64,000 nt of DNA from Pelagimonas sp. (GCA_025210455.1 JAOARQ010000017.1:1-64000); one strand, 5' to 3'. Numbered from the stretch's first letter, positions 1-9,574 are shown. Notes: a model not told the origin generated them from the sequence alone. Numbers and translations are program-made.

Positions 1-1
1 G

Positions 2-148
2 CATACGCAGAACGTGCCAACAGACCTCGTGATCACCCGGCCAAGCCCTGATGACGGGACAACGTTCCAGCTCAGAGATTATTTCTGCAGCCTGTTAAGA
101 ATGAACGGCAGCAATGGGCTCTTCCCGCTAGTCAAAACGATCCGCTGA
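2..148 (+). CDS. C-terminal fragment of an unknown protein, cut by the window start
   Basis: The frame is open from the window edge and closes at a TGA at 146-148, leaving about 48 residues that end LFPLVKTIR. No start codon lies in the window, so this would be the tail of a gene running in from the left. I recognise no family. The open length is short enough that chance is possible. Its position about 100 bases before a putative nuclease gene suggests that, if real, it may belong to the same accessory block. Confidence 0.35.
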   Translation, partial: HTQNVPTDLVITRPSPDDGTTFQLRDYFCSLLRMNGSNGLFPLVKTIR

Positions 149-252
149 GGGCTCTTCCGGTACTAGTGGGTTGCGAGTACAAAGTGTCCGACCAAGGAAT
201 GCTACTGACACGACAAGAAACCCGCTAACATTGGTCTCATTCTTTTACTGCA

Positions 253-1524
253 GTGGAAGCCGAAACTTTGCCGAAAACACCTGAGACCTTTGAGCAGATC
301 ACCCAGATTGTAGAGGCATTTTGTACCTATGGCTCCGGAGATGCCGAGGAGAATGAACTCCACCGCAATAAGATAAAGAACACAAAAAAATTCATCGCCG
401 TGAAACGTGACAATACGATCATGTTCGCACCGGTTGGCTTTATTGATTGCGCTTTGGGCGAAGCGGATCCTGTCACCAAAAATCAGCAGATGATCGAAAG
501 CCAGATCGGTCTAGAGGTCAGAAAGCCATCGGACCTCTATGATGAACTCGACACGGAATACTTGGCCTATTGCGACGAACATGAAGTCACCCCGTCGACC
601 CACCCGCGCGATCGCCGCTATTGGTTGATCAACGAACCTACCAAAAGAGAGCCCGCGTTTTACTGGACCAAGGTTTGGGGGCAACCTGGGGATCCCAGCG
701 AAGAAGCTTTGCTGTTCAACGCGAAATCATATCGTGACCGGGCGCAGAGCTTGCTTCATTCAGGCGATATCGTCGTGTACCTCACATCGGATGCCACTCA
801 TGCGGACCCGGCGTTCAAAGGAAGGGTTGCCGGGGCCGTCGAAGTTGTTGGGAATCCCGTCATGGCAAAAGACATGGGGATAATTGATTGCGCATTGCCG
901 GAGCACTTCAGGGAGGATGGAAGCTTCCGTTGGCCATACGGATTGACCATCGGCAGGTCTTGGCGGGTTCTGGACACGGAATCCAACGACAATCTAATCA
1001 AGGATCACGCCACCAAGAAGCTGCAGGGCGCCGCGTTCATTCACCTGATGCGCCCAGAGGAGGTCGGGCGCTTCCTTTCGCTGCGGGTCGAAGAACAAGG
1101 AACTGACATTACGAAGCAGGACGTGTTTCGGGTTTCGTTGAAACGACCCTGGCGCCAGAAGCAGGGGCTTCGCGCATCCAGTGAGGTAAATCCCGGCACG
1201 GACCTTTATGTTGCGTGGATCGCTGACTCGCATGGCATTACCGTCAAAATCGGTTCCGGCCAACATCAGGACCGAATTGCTGCGCTGAACCAGTACCGCC
1301 GGCCTTCGCAGGGCGAACACCTCTGGGCTCTGGCTAAAGGGTTGTTATATGAATTCCCAACCGTCGAGGGCGCGCGGGAGGCAGAAGATTACTTGCTGGC
1401 CAAAGCCAAGGAGGAAGGGTTTGGATCACCCGACCATAACGAGTTCCTGACTGATGTTCCGCTTGAGCGTTTGTCTCAGCTGTTTGGCGATGCCGTCAGC
1501 GCGGCGCTGGCGGAACCGGCATAG
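253..1524 (+). CDS. Putative modification-dependent nuclease: EVE/PUA-like domain plus GIY-YIG (T5orf172-like) domain
   Basis: Three parts can be seen in 423 residues. Residues 1-115 hold an N-terminal region with KKFIAVKRDN...FAPVGFIDC, similar in style to domains preceding restriction nucleases. Residues 121-285 look EVE/PUA-like: RYWLINEP at the start, then SLLHSGDIVVYLTSD and a late GLTIGRSWRVL...FIHLMR. Residues 317-412 look like a GIY-YIG nuclease: LYVAW, VKIG at 331-334, Arg341, Glu376 and Asn396 in the expected order. EVE domains are known readers of modified cytosines and are often fused to restriction nucleases, so a type IV-like anti-phage function is inferred. The start is a GTG at 253 and no strong ribosome binding site is visible. 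No partner methylase or ATPase is seen. Domain calls are by motif only. Confidence 0.7.
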   Translation: MEAETLPKTPETFEQITQIVEAFCTYGSGDAEENELHRNKIKNTKKFIAVKRDNTIMFAPVGFIDCALGEADPVTKNQQMIESQIGLEVRKPSDLYDELDTEYLAYCDEHEVTPSTHPRDRRYWLINEPTKREPAFYWTKVWGQPGDPSEEALLFNAKSYRDRAQSLLHSGDIVVYLTSDATHADPAFKGRVAGAVEVVGNPVMAKDMGIIDCALPEHFREDGSFRWPYGLTIGRSWRVLDTESNDNLIKDHATKKLQGAAFIHLMRPEEVGRFLSLRVEEQGTDITKQDVFRVSLKRPWRQKQGLRASSEVNPGTDLYVAWIADSHGITVKIGSGQHQDRIAALNQYRRPSQGEHLWALAKGLLYEFPTVEGAREAEDYLLAKAKEEGFGSPDHNEFLTDVPLERLSQLFGDAVSAALAEPA

Positions 1525-2208
1525 CCTCAAAACGCAAAGGTTTGTCCACGATGAAGCCATATGACGCCGCGCTGCGAATGTCTGGAATGCGGGCCGCAGC
1601 CGCAGCATCGAGACATCATGTTGGACAGCGGCTTTGGGCCGTTAGCGCATGAGGTCAGCGCTGCGGACTTGAAGTTTGCAAAGGCCACTTCCTACGCTTC
1701 GCTGCCATTGGTGCGGGCGCGGCATCGTCCTGGTCGAAGGATGGTGACATGAAAGACCGCGTTCGGGAAATCGGCTTCAGGACCCCGCGTCTGCAAAAAG
1801 ACTTTCGCTTCGGCTTAGATGAAGGTCTGGGTTGGGCTGACTGCAGCCAACCGTGGCTGCCAGTACCTCGCCCAAGCAAGATTGAGTGGCCAATAATGCG
1901 TCGTTTTCCTACGCAAACTACTTGCTGTGCAGGAAAGACTGATTAACCCAATCTGACTGGCGTTTTTGATAATTTCCAGTAAAGCGATTGGGATTGAGAG
2001 CTAAGCCGCTGCTTCGGAGCCAGATCCTTGGGCGGAATGACGTTGTGCAGATGGTTGAGGGTGCGGTGACAGGGCAAAATCGGAGGGTCCGGGCGTGAGC
2101 CGGGAGACCGATTTTGTGCTTTTGCCAAGCCAGCCAGCTGCGACGAGGAAGAGCCCAAGATCTGTGCCTCCGTGCTGCTGCTTTGGTGAGGGTTCGGGGC
2201 GGGGGTTT

Positions 2209-2223
2209 GGGGGCAGCGCCCCC
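2209..2223. repeat. GC-rich palindrome (REP-like)
   Basis: A perfect 6-bp stem, GGGGGC/GCCCCC, with a 3-base loop lies in a G-rich tract. Short palindromes of this sort are often dispersed in intergenic DNA of high-GC proteobacteria. I saw no second copy in this window, so calling it a repeat family is an inference. Confidence 0.35.
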
Positions 2224-2740
2224 AGAATTGCGACATTCATGATTGTGGATTGGCTGCTCAAAGATGCGTTCGGAAGTCTAACAACAATTTTTTGTTCGGC
2301 TTTCAGTCGAGACAGCGAAGGCTGGTCCGTCGATCTGAAAAGATCAAAAACGGGCACGCACATCACTGGTCGGCTGGCGGATTGTCTGACACCATTCCTC
2401 GATGCGGTTTTGATGATGGATACGGCCCCTGCTTACCTTTGGAAAATCTATGATCAACGCGTGTCTGGCTGGGCCGGATGCCCCAACATCAAATGGTCCT
2501 CCTGCCGCGCTTTGCGCAACATATCTGCGAGGCCGAGCGATTGTAGCCTACACATATTGGCTTATTAACTCTCGTCGCTGTTTGGAACAGGTTGCACGGG
2601 ACTCCAAATTGTGGCACTTCAGGGTGCATATGCGGAGTCATCGCCGAAGTCGGTTGCGAAAACTACTAAGAAATCAAAGGGTCCTGACTGTAGGCTAACG
2701 CCCCTACCGCCGGAGCCAACTTAAAATCTAAATGGTTGGC

Positions 2741-2782
2741 AAAGCAACAAAAGCGCCTCGTTTGAGGTGTTTTTGTTGCTTT
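2741..2782 (+). terminator. Long 19-bp hairpin, terminator-like
   Basis: Arms 2741-2759 and 2764-2782 pair over all 19 positions around a GTTT loop when read as plus-strand RNA. Two pairs (2755-2768 and 2753-2770) are G-U and would be A-C mismatches in the minus-strand transcript. That asymmetry points to a plus-strand transcript. The right arm carries a TTTTT run inside the stem but no clean U-tract follows. It may end a transcript from the gene-poor stretch or belong to a small RNA. Confidence 0.5.
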
Positions 2783-2924
2783 AGGATTTCACTTTTCGGC
2801 TTTCCAACGCCGAATCCTCGCCGCTCTATCTAACATTCTGAATAACACGTCGAGCTATGTTTCAATCTTGTGCGATATCGATTTGAAATGTAACGCCTCC
2901 CCGAAATCAGTGGCCTCCGCATAC

Positions 2925-3467
2925 CTATATCAGATTGGTCTCCCAAATTTCCTCGCTAAACCCGGGCGGTAATAGGTCTTTTATTTTGTAAAAGAACAAA
3001 TCGATCTCCAGCGCCAGACCAACCTCAAAATCGTTCAATTCAGAGCCGCTCCAGCGCCGTTGTTCCAACTGAGCGCGGAAATCGCGGCAGCTTTGCGCAT
3101 CCTGAGGCTCAAGAGGCAAGGTTTCAGCCGCGCGCAGCCTGTCGATGCGTTTGTGCACTTCGCACATCGCGGAAAAGGCTTCTGTCATATTGCGCAGCAG
3201 ATGGGGTGTTTGTTGCCAGCTTTGGCCGGAAAACACATCCTGGACCACGCGGTTGCCAGCCCCCAGGCAATCATAGGCCACGCAGCCCGGGAACCCGTCT
3301 TTTTCCAAGGTGTTGTGGATCGAACAGCTGTGCCCGGACAGGTTCCGGCAGGGTTCGCCGGGGTTCTTGTCAAAGGCAAAGTCCTTTCCCTTGTCAAAAA
3401 TCAGCACAACACAGCAAAGCGCTGCGCATTTCGAGCAGTCTGTTTTCAGAAGATCGGTCTGGGACAT
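2925..3467 (-). CDS. Cysteine-cluster protein (YkgJ-like metal-binding N-terminus)
   Basis: The 180-residue protein opens with a cysteine cluster: DCSKCAALCC, then EPCRNL, HSCSIH and GFPGCVAYDC. This pattern is known from YkgJ-type zinc/iron-binding proteins and from the N-terminal part of some pentapeptide-repeat proteins, where the same DC..C..LCC and GFPGC..YDC.GAG blocks occur. The C-terminal half is helical with no repeat, so only the cysteine module is kept here. No signal peptide is seen, so it is probably cytoplasmic. It is divergent from the RTX gene. The function is unknown and metal binding is an inference from the cysteines. Confidence 0.8.
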   Translation of the reverse strand: MSQTDLLKTDCSKCAALCCVVLIFDKGKDFAFDKNPGEPCRNLSGHSCSIHNTLEKDGFPGCVAYDCLGAGNRVVQDVFSGQSWQQTPHLLRNMTEAFSAMCEVHKRIDRLRAAETLPLEPQDAQSCRDFRAQLEQRRWSGSELNDFEVGLALEIDLFFYKIKDLLPPGFSEEIWETNLI

Positions 3468-3789
3468 TGGCTAGCGGATCTCGTGGCATGTTCCGGTTGG
3501 CGGTGCAGTGCTTATCCGGGCAGCACAATCGATGTGCAAGGGAAAGTTTGCTGCGTTGTGACCCCCACCAGGGTGACGTCCATAGGGCGAATATACTAAA
3601 GGTATATTATATGTCGGAATAATATATTATTTTTATCGACCAATAATCACGAGTTACACATGCTGGCGTTTATTTTCATCAAACAATCCCAGCCTGAAAA
3701 AGGGACTGTTTCAAAACACATCCCTAGCTCCACCCGACAATATGTGTAAAATTTCCCTTAATTTTCTGAACCTTCATATTGGGTGATTC
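3468..3789. other. Divergent AT-rich promoter region
   Basis: The 322 bases between two divergent genes turn sharply AT-rich from about 3590, with TATA-like stretches around 3600-3635 and again before 3789. This fits promoters for the RTX gene and its divergent neighbour. No single -35/-10 pair stands out enough to call. Confidence 0.45.
3591..3607. promoter_or_regulatory. AT-rich dyad, possible operator
   Basis: ATATAC and GTATAT form a perfect 6-bp inverted repeat around a 5-base centre. It sits midway in the divergent region, about 180 bases before the RTX start. It could be a regulator site, but the AT-rich background makes chance likely. Confidence 0.3.
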
Positions 3790-5496
3790 ATGCTTTTCTT
3801 TCTATATACGCTGCTGGCCGCTGGCGCCGTGGGTGTCACATTTATTGCCACAGATCAGGATGATACCGTCATAGGAACAGACGCAGATGATACGATCTTT
3901 GGAAACAAAGGGGATGATCTTCTGAATGGTGCCGCGGGCGACGACATGATTTCGGGCGGCATGGGTAATGATGAAATCAACGGATCAGATGGGAACGATA
4001 TCGTCACCGGGAACGAAGGCGATGATATTCTGGTCGGTGGCAAAGGGGATGACACTCTGCACGCCAGCAGCTGGGCCAGCAGATTCGAGACAGGTCAGGA
4101 CAAGATCTATGGCGGCGCGGGGGATGACGCGATCTGGGGTGATAACGGCGCGGACTGGCTGAACGGCGGCGATGACAATGACGAGATCAAAGCCGCCGGG
4201 GGCGACGACACCGTTCATGGCGGCAATGGCAGTGATCAGATCAGCGGCGGTGACGGGGCAGACGCCCTTGCTGGGGCCTCGGGTGCGGATTACATCTCTG
4301 GGGGGAACGGGGGCGATATTATTACGGGCAATGATGGCAGTGACACGCTCTATGGTGGCCATGGCGCGGATACCATCCATGCGGCCAACTGGGCCACGCC
4401 CATCCGCACGGATCCGGACTTTATCTTTGCCGGGACGGGCGATGATCTGGTCTGGGGCGACTTCGGGAATGACATGGTTCAGGCTGGCGAAGGCAATGAT
4501 GAGGTCAAGGCGAGCGAGGGCAATGACACCGTCTTTGGAGGAACCGGAGATGATACTTTGTTGGGGGAAAATGGGAATGATCTGCTGATGGGCGGATCGG
4601 GCGCGGATTCCCTGCATGGCTCGCAGGGGTCTGACACGCTGTACGGCGGTGACGGCAACGACACTTTGATGACCTATGGTGGTGGCGATCTACTCGAGGG
4701 CGGTGAAGGAGATGACTGGCTGTCAGATTCCCATAAACGTTTTCGCGCCGTCTTCAGCGTTTTCAAAGGGGGAGAAGGCAACGATACGCTTTCGGCCAGC
4801 TCCAATGCCCATCTTTCCGGCGGCGACGGTGACGATGTGCTGCATTCAGGCTACGGTTTAAATATGTTTCTGGATGGCGGAGAGGGAAATGACACCCTAT
4901 GGGGGGGATATTTCGATGCGCCCTTGATAGGGGGCAACGGCGATGATGCGCTTTTTGTTGGTGGGTCGGATGCCCGGATTGGATTGCGCTTTGCCGAAGG
5001 CGGCGATGGCGATGACTGGCTGCAGGGCAATTCTGGAGGCTCGGATTTATCGCTGAACGGCGGTGACGGGAATGACACGCTTGTTGGCTGGCTCTTTGCG
5101 GACACGCTGGAAGGCGGTGACGGGGATGATCTGCTGATTGCCACCCGTGGGGCTGACTTGATGCAAGGGGGGGCTGGCCAGGACAGCTTTGTCCTTGATG
5201 TCGAAAACGTGGCAAGGGGGAATAGACCCGGTGAGGATGAAATCGCCGATTTCGACGCCAGCGATGATGTCATCATCATCATGCACCCAGATGATGACGC
5301 AATCACGCTTAATGATCTCACGCTGACGCAAACCGATGAGGGGGTGACCATCCGCTCGGGGGAAACCTTTCTGGCGAAGGTCACCTCGGGTGCTGGCGTG
5401 CAGGATGTCGCTGAGAATATCACTTTTATTTCGCAATCTGACCTAAGCGATTATACCGGGCAGGTCGGTGCAAGACACGCCCTTACAGTAGACTGA
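3790..5496 (+). CDS. RTX (hemolysin-type) calcium-binding repeat protein
   Basis: Almost the whole 568-residue protein is made of nonapeptide repeats of the GGxGxDxLx type, which fold as calcium-bound beta-rolls outside the cell. A short hydrophobic N-terminus (residues 1-18) precedes them. The last ~100 residues (after GAGQDSFVLD) form a non-repeat tail rich in Asp, a usual place for a type I secretion signal. Two long blocks are near duplicates: one from HASSWASRFETGQDKIYGG and one from HAANWATPIRTDPDFIFAG, each followed by GD(N/F)G.D and D.NDEIKA/E.NDEVKA motifs. No enzyme domain and no ABC/HlyD/TolC secretion genes are nearby. A structural or adhesive surface role is likely. Confidence 0.88.
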   Translation: MLFFLYTLLAAGAVGVTFIATDQDDTVIGTDADDTIFGNKGDDLLNGAAGDDMISGGMGNDEINGSDGNDIVTGNEGDDILVGGKGDDTLHASSWASRFETGQDKIYGGAGDDAIWGDNGADWLNGGDDNDEIKAAGGDDTVHGGNGSDQISGGDGADALAGASGADYISGGNGGDIITGNDGSDTLYGGHGADTIHAANWATPIRTDPDFIFAGTGDDLVWGDFGNDMVQAGEGNDEVKASEGNDTVFGGTGDDTLLGENGNDLLMGGSGADSLHGSQGSDTLYGGDGNDTLMTYGGGDLLEGGEGDDWLSDSHKRFRAVFSVFKGGEGNDTLSASSNAHLSGGDGDDVLHSGYGLNMFLDGGEGNDTLWGGYFDAPLIGGNGDDALFVGGSDARIGLRFAEGGDGDDWLQGNSGGSDLSLNGGDGNDTLVGWLFADTLEGGDGDDLLIATRGADLMQGGAGQDSFVLDVENVARGNRPGEDEIADFDASDDVIIIMHPDDDAITLNDLTLTQTDEGVTIRSGETFLAKVTSGAGVQDVAENITFISQSDLSDYTGQVGARHALTVD

Positions 5497-5563
5497 ACAG
5501 ATCGCTTTGAGATGTTCGGCACAAACGCGGTCCGGGCATAGCCAAAGGGCAACAAGACGCGGA

Positions 5564-6481
5564 TCAGCCGATCAACAGGGTCAGGCTGATCCACATCACC
5601 AGACCACCCGCAACGATCTGCAAGGCGGGCATAAACTGCGCTGCGGCCTGCAATCTGCCCGCTGAGGCAAGGCTGAGCCCGCGCAAGGCAACGCTTGAAA
5701 CAGCCACCATGCTGGTGAAGGTGGCGGTCCCCAGCCCCATGACAATCACCGCCAGAACCCCTGCCATGCGGATATCCATCTGCCAGGCGATCACCAGCAG
5801 AAAGATGGCGCCGGTGCAGGGTCTGATGGCAATGCTCAGGAGCAGGGCAAAGGTTTCGCGCAATGATGTCAGCCCCGCCACCTGATCTGCCGAGGGCCCG
5901 TGGGAATGACAGCCGCAGTCATGGCCGTGGCTGTGATCATGGCTATGGTCGTGATGGTGGTCATGGTGATGATGATCGTGATCATGCGCTCGCTGGACAG
6001 GCCGCAACCGCTTGACACCCCGCCAGATCAACAGCGCGCCAATCGCGGCAATGGCCAGATAGCTGGCTGGGGCCAGATAGTCTTCGGCAAGGCTGGTCAT
6101 GCGCCGCGCAGAAAGCTCTAGCAGGGCAAAGCCACCATAGACCAGCACAATCGCCCAAAGCGATTGCAGCAGGCTGGACACCACTGAAATGGACAGCAGC
6201 CGCGCAGTGGATACCTGCGATCCGACGCCGACCCCACCGATCAACGCTTTGCCATGCCCCGGCCCGACCGCATGAAAGAACCCATAGCTGCCCGCCGCCA
6301 CAAACAGCGCCATCAAAGCACCCGGATCATTGGCGCGCAGCGCATGTACCGCGCCCGCCATACGGTTTTGGAAACTGCGCTGATGCTCAGCCGCCCACCG
6401 CGCAACGGCCTCGGTGTCGATGCTCCAGATCAGCAGCACAGTCACAGCCAGAACCACGGCCAGAACGACAATCATCCGCAT
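5564..6481 (-). CDS. NicO-family metal transporter (nickel/cobalt/zinc), His-rich loop
   Basis: The 305-residue membrane protein carries the family signature FHAVGPGHGKAL and a later RPCTGA, with about six membrane segments. Between segments 3 and 4 lies a dense His/Asp loop (residues about 168-195, with runs such as HDHDHHHHDHHHD and SHGHDCGCHSHG) suited to metal capture. The NicO family includes RcnA-type exporters and ZevB, the zinc-import partner of the periplasmic DUF1007 protein ZevA. No DUF1007 gene is seen here. It is the last gene of a leftward operon with two CobW GTPases and DUF1826, which favours a zinc-related role. Direction of transport cannot be read from sequence. Confidence 0.85.
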   Translation of the reverse strand: MRMIVVLAVVLAVTVLLIWSIDTEAVARWAAEHQRSFQNRMAGAVHALRANDPGALMALFVAAGSYGFFHAVGPGHGKALIGGVGVGSQVSTARLLSISVVSSLLQSLWAIVLVYGGFALLELSARRMTSLAEDYLAPASYLAIAAIGALLIWRGVKRLRPVQRAHDHDHHHHDHHHDHSHDHSHGHDCGCHSHGPSADQVAGLTSLRETFALLLSIAIRPCTGAIFLLVIAWQMDIRMAGVLAVIVMGLGTATFTSMVAVSSVALRGLSLASAGRLQAAAQFMPALQIVAGGLVMWISLTLLIG

Positions 6482-6593
6482 GTGTTATTTGTCCTGTGTA
6501 TCCGGGGCAATGCGCCCCATCGGGTCTGAAAGATCCCAAAGTCAATGACAAGCCCCTGCCCGCCTACGCGCAAAAGCTTGCCTGTTTTCAGGT

Positions 6594-7235
6594 TCAAAAG
6601 GCCTCATCAAAGTCGTAAATCGGGTCAACAACCAGCACCAGACGGGTTTCGCCCGTGCCTTCGATGGGGGGCGAGCGGTGCAGCAAATCACTGGCGGGGG
6701 TCTCGGGCCATTCACTGCCGCGCATCACAATCGGGCATGACGGCGGCACCGTGAACACCTGCCGCGGATCGTTCTCGCGCGTGCCTGTGCCATATTGTGT
6801 GCCCGTGCCGCGATAGGTACAGACCAGCCGCGCGCGGATGACATCGCGGTGAAACTTGCGGCAGGCATTGGTATTTACCACATCCAGACGCAGCCGCACA
6901 TGCGCCACCCCCATGACAGTGGCAAACTGATCGGTCAGATACGCAATGTCCCCGATCAGAGCATCCCTTTCACAGCCCTTTGGCATGCCCGCACCTTCAC
7001 AGCAATCTTCAACTGCTGCCAAAACCTCAGAAACAGGCAGGATGAGCCGCGCATTGGGCAGATTGTCTGGCGCAAGCGCGGCAAGCCACTCTGCAACCTC
7101 AGGATCTGGTGATCTTTGCCAGATCAGCGCGGCGCAGTTGGGCTGGTTTATCGCAGTCATATCCTGCGAGGTCTGGACCACACGTACCCCTGCGGGATGC
7201 GCCGTGGGCATGGGGGCAACCTGTGCTGCAATCAT
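6594..7235 (-). CDS. DUF1826 family protein
   Basis: The 213-residue protein shows the DUF1826 core [19 protein letters not shown] followed by GTQYG and a late HRSPP....TRLVLVVDP. The HxD and distant His with an Arg nearby recall cupin or 2-oxoglutarate-oxygenase-like folds, but no activity is known to me. Its start overlaps the stop of the upstream CobW gene by 4 bases (ATGA), a sign of coupled translation. DUF1826 genes commonly sit beside CobW/COG0523 GTPases in proteobacteria, so a role in zinc-limited growth is inferred from context. Confidence 0.85.
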   Translation of the reverse strand: MIAAQVAPMPTAHPAGVRVVQTSQDMTAINQPNCAALIWQRSPDPEVAEWLAALAPDNLPNARLILPVSEVLAAVEDCCEGAGMPKGCERDALIGDIAYLTDQFATVMGVAHVRLRLDVVNTNACRKFHRDVIRARLVCTYRGTGTQYGTGTRENDPRQVFTVPPSCPIVMRGSEWPETPASDLLHRSPPIEGTGETRLVLVVDPIYDFDEAF

Positions 7236-8443
7236 CCGTTGCCACCCCAGTTTGGGAAGGGATCGCGCAGATCTGACCAGTCTTCCGGGGTGAACTCATT
7301 GGTGTCGATCAGCGCCGAATTCAGACTCGCGCTGATGGTTTCCGCATCCAGCCCCACACCGATAAAGACGATTTCCTGACGGCGATCACCCCAGGGTTCC
7401 ACCCAGTTGCGCGCCACTTCGGCCTGTGCCTCTGGGTGGGTGGGCAGATAGCGTTCTGGCACGGCAGCCCACCAGCGGCCCAGCGGTTTCATCGAGGACA
7501 GCGCGCCTGCCAGACTGAACTCAAGCGCCCATTCCGGCCGCGTGGCCACCCAGAAATGCCCCTTGGCGCGGATCACACCGGGAAGATCCGCATTCAGCAC
7601 ATCGACAATCTTTTGCGGGTCAAAGGGCGCACGGGCGTGAAAGGCAAATGAGGTAATGCCGTATTCTTCATCTTCGGGCGTGTGATTGGCAAAGCCATAC
7701 AGCTCTTTTGCCCACATGGGATGTTCATGCGCTGTGTCAAAATCAAACAAACCGGTGTCCAGAATGGCCTCGGCGGCCACCTCAGAGTGATCGGTTTCGA
7801 TGATCTTTGCATCTGCATTCAAGGCGCGAATGATCTTGCGCGCGTTATCCGTGCGCTCGGGGCCGGCATCAGAAACCTTATTCAGGATCACCACATCGGC
7901 AAATTCGATCTGCTCGGTCAACAGGCTGACGAGGCTGCGATCATCGTCTTCGCCCATGGATTCCCCCCGGTCGGTAAGGAAATCATGGCTGGAAAAATCC
8001 TGCAGCAGATTGACCGCATCCACCACGGTGACCATCGTATCCAGCCGCGCCACATCGGACAGGCTTTCGCCCTGTTCATCGCGAAAATCAAAGGTGGCCG
8101 CCACTGGCAGTGGTTCTGAAATTCCTGTGGATTCGATCAACAGATAGTCAAAGCGCCCTTCTTCGGACAGGTGGCGCACCTCTTTGAGTAAATCATCCCG
8201 CAGGGTGCAGCAGATGCAGCCATTGGACATTTCCACCAGCTTTTCCTCTGAGCGCGACAGTTCCGTGCCATCACGCACCAGATCAGCGTCAATGTTCACT
8301 TCGGACATGTCATTGACGATCACCGCCACCCGGCGACCATCACGGTTGTTCAGCACCCGGTTCAGCAGCGTGGTTTTACCAGCGCCCAAAAACCCCGAGA
8401 GAACAGTCACGGGAAGGCGGGAATCCTGAGGCGTATCTTTCAT
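7232..8443 (-). CDS. CobW/COG0523 GTPase, YciC/ZigA type metallochaperone
   Basis: The 403-residue protein has the Walker A motif GFLGAGKTT (residues 17-25), the COG0523 metal site CICC (Cys76, Cys78, Cys79) in the [12 protein letters not shown] context, and a C-terminal CobW_C domain with [12 protein letters not shown]. This length and the last motif match the YciC/ZigA group, zinc chaperones made under zinc limitation that deliver metal to client proteins using GTP. It follows the first CobW gene by 5 bases and overlaps DUF1826, so all are one operon. Confidence 0.9.
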   Translation of the reverse strand: MKDTPQDSRLPVTVLSGFLGAGKTTLLNRVLNNRDGRRVAVIVNDMSEVNIDADLVRDGTELSRSEEKLVEMSNGCICCTLRDDLLKEVRHLSEEGRFDYLLIESTGISEPLPVAATFDFRDEQGESLSDVARLDTMVTVVDAVNLLQDFSSHDFLTDRGESMGEDDDRSLVSLLTEQIEFADVVILNKVSDAGPERTDNARKIIRALNADAKIIETDHSEVAAEAILDTGLFDFDTAHEHPMWAKELYGFANHTPEDEEYGITSFAFHARAPFDPQKIVDVLNADLPGVIRAKGHFWVATRPEWALEFSLAGALSSMKPLGRWWAAVPERYLPTHPEAQAEVARNWVEPWGDRRQEIVFIGVGLDAETISASLNSALIDTNEFTPEDWSDLRDPFPNWGGNG

Positions 8444-8448
8444 GAGTT

Positions 8449-9513
8449 TTAGCTCTCTTTCTGAGTTGGCTCGGTCATGCGCAGCATATTCAGGCTGGCG
8501 TTGATTTCTTCGGGGGTCATATTGCGGGCAATCACCACGATGCGTGATCGCTGGTCACCTTTTGGCCAGCTGGTGATCCGCACAGGTGGATCAAAAATGT
8601 GCTGCACCCCATGAAAGGCAAAGGGTTCGGCGATGCCTTCAAGGAACACAATGCCCTTGACCCGCAAAATATCCGCACCGCGCAGCCCGATCAGCGTATC
8701 TAGCCATTTGTTCAACACCTTGTCTTTGATCGGCCTGTCCAGCTCAATCGAGGCAGAGTTGATCTGATGCCCCTGCGGTGCAAATACGGCGGTGGGGGTT
8801 GGGTTGGCAGCAAAGCCCGACAGATTGGCAAAGGGGTCATCCGCTGAGCTGCGCCCCGTGGTCCACGAAAACACCTGCTGAGGCGCCGCATCGGGGCGCA
8901 GGGCACTGAGCCCCCAAAGCTGGCCCTCGATCCCCTGCCCTTTGACCGAATGAATAATCCGCGCGGTCGGGTTCTGATCCTTCAGCCGCTGTTCAAACAC
9001 AGCGGTCTGTTCCGGTGACACAAGATCGGTTTTGCTCAGGATGATCACATCAGCCATGGCCACCTGAGACACCGCTTCGAATTGCGCATCCAATGTCGAC
9101 GGGCCGTTGACCGCATCTACCAGCGTCACGACACCATCCATTCTGACGGTTTGTGCCAGCGCACGTTCAACCAGAAGGGTCTGCAAAATCGGCCCCGGAT
9201 CTGCAATGCCCGTTGTTTCAATCACAATCCGGTCAAATCGCAGCGCGCCTGCGGCACGCCGCTCAAGCAGCCCCGCCACGGTCTGCGCCAGATCCCCACG
9301 GATCGAACAACACAGGCACCCGGATTCCATCAAAATCACATCTTCGGAATTGGTTGAGATCAGATCCTGATCCAGACCGATATCACCCATTTCATTGACG
9401 ATCACCGCCACATGCTGCGCGTGGTCTCCGGCAAGCAATGCGTTCAGAAGGGTTGTCTTACCAGCCCCCAGAAAACCGGTAAGCAAGGTAACGGGAAGTC
9501 TGTGATCGGCCAT
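8449..9513 (-). CDS. CobW/COG0523 family GTPase (first gene of operon)
   Basis: The 354-residue GTPase has Walker [10 protein letters not shown] at residues 13-21, the metal motif CLCC (Cys66, Cys68, Cys69), a NKTD-like guanine motif SKTD in IILSKTDLV, and a CobW_C domain with [10 protein letters not shown]. It is closer to the general CobW group than its neighbour. The subfamily, and so the metal, cannot be fixed by eye. A perfect palindrome about 60 bases upstream of the start is a candidate Zur site for the operon. Confidence 0.9.
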   Translation of the reverse strand: MADHRLPVTLLTGFLGAGKTTLLNALLAGDHAQHVAVIVNEMGDIGLDQDLISTNSEDVILMESGCLCCSIRGDLAQTVAGLLERRAAGALRFDRIVIETTGIADPGPILQTLLVERALAQTVRMDGVVTLVDAVNGPSTLDAQFEAVSQVAMADVIILSKTDLVSPEQTAVFEQRLKDQNPTARIIHSVKGQGIEGQLWGLSALRPDAAPQQVFSWTTGRSSADDPFANLSGFAANPTPTAVFAPQGHQINSASIELDRPIKDKVLNKWLDTLIGLRGADILRVKGIVFLEGIAEPFAFHGVQHIFDPPVRITSWPKGDQRSRIVVIARNMTPEEINASLNMLRMTEPTQKES

Positions 9514-9574
9514 GGAATCGCGCTTTTGATTTTGCGCCCCGCACCGGGGCTGGTCTGCTGCGCTGGTGTATTAC

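Larger units (their letters stand above)
1525..2924. other. 1.4 kb gene-poor stretch
   Basis: No frame here shows a recognisable family, a good ribosome binding site and coding-like codon use together. Open frames of up to 157 codons exist, for example on the plus strand from 2095, but their compositions look random (rich in Ser, Arg and Cys). Two nucleic-acid structures stand out and are listed separately: a GC-rich palindrome near 2216 and a long hairpin near 2762. The stretch looks like degraded or accessory DNA between the putative nuclease and the conserved genes. Confidence 0.5.

Noticed and set aside
2095-2568. 157-codon plus-strand frame in the gene-poor stretch
   Set aside because: The sequence is low in order, rich in Ser, Cys and Arg, crosses a palindrome, and has no ribosome binding site or known domain.
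3850-5200. Tandem DNA repeats as a CRISPR array
   Set aside because: The periodicity is 27 bases and in frame, coding for RTX nonapeptides, with no constant repeats separated by unique spacers.
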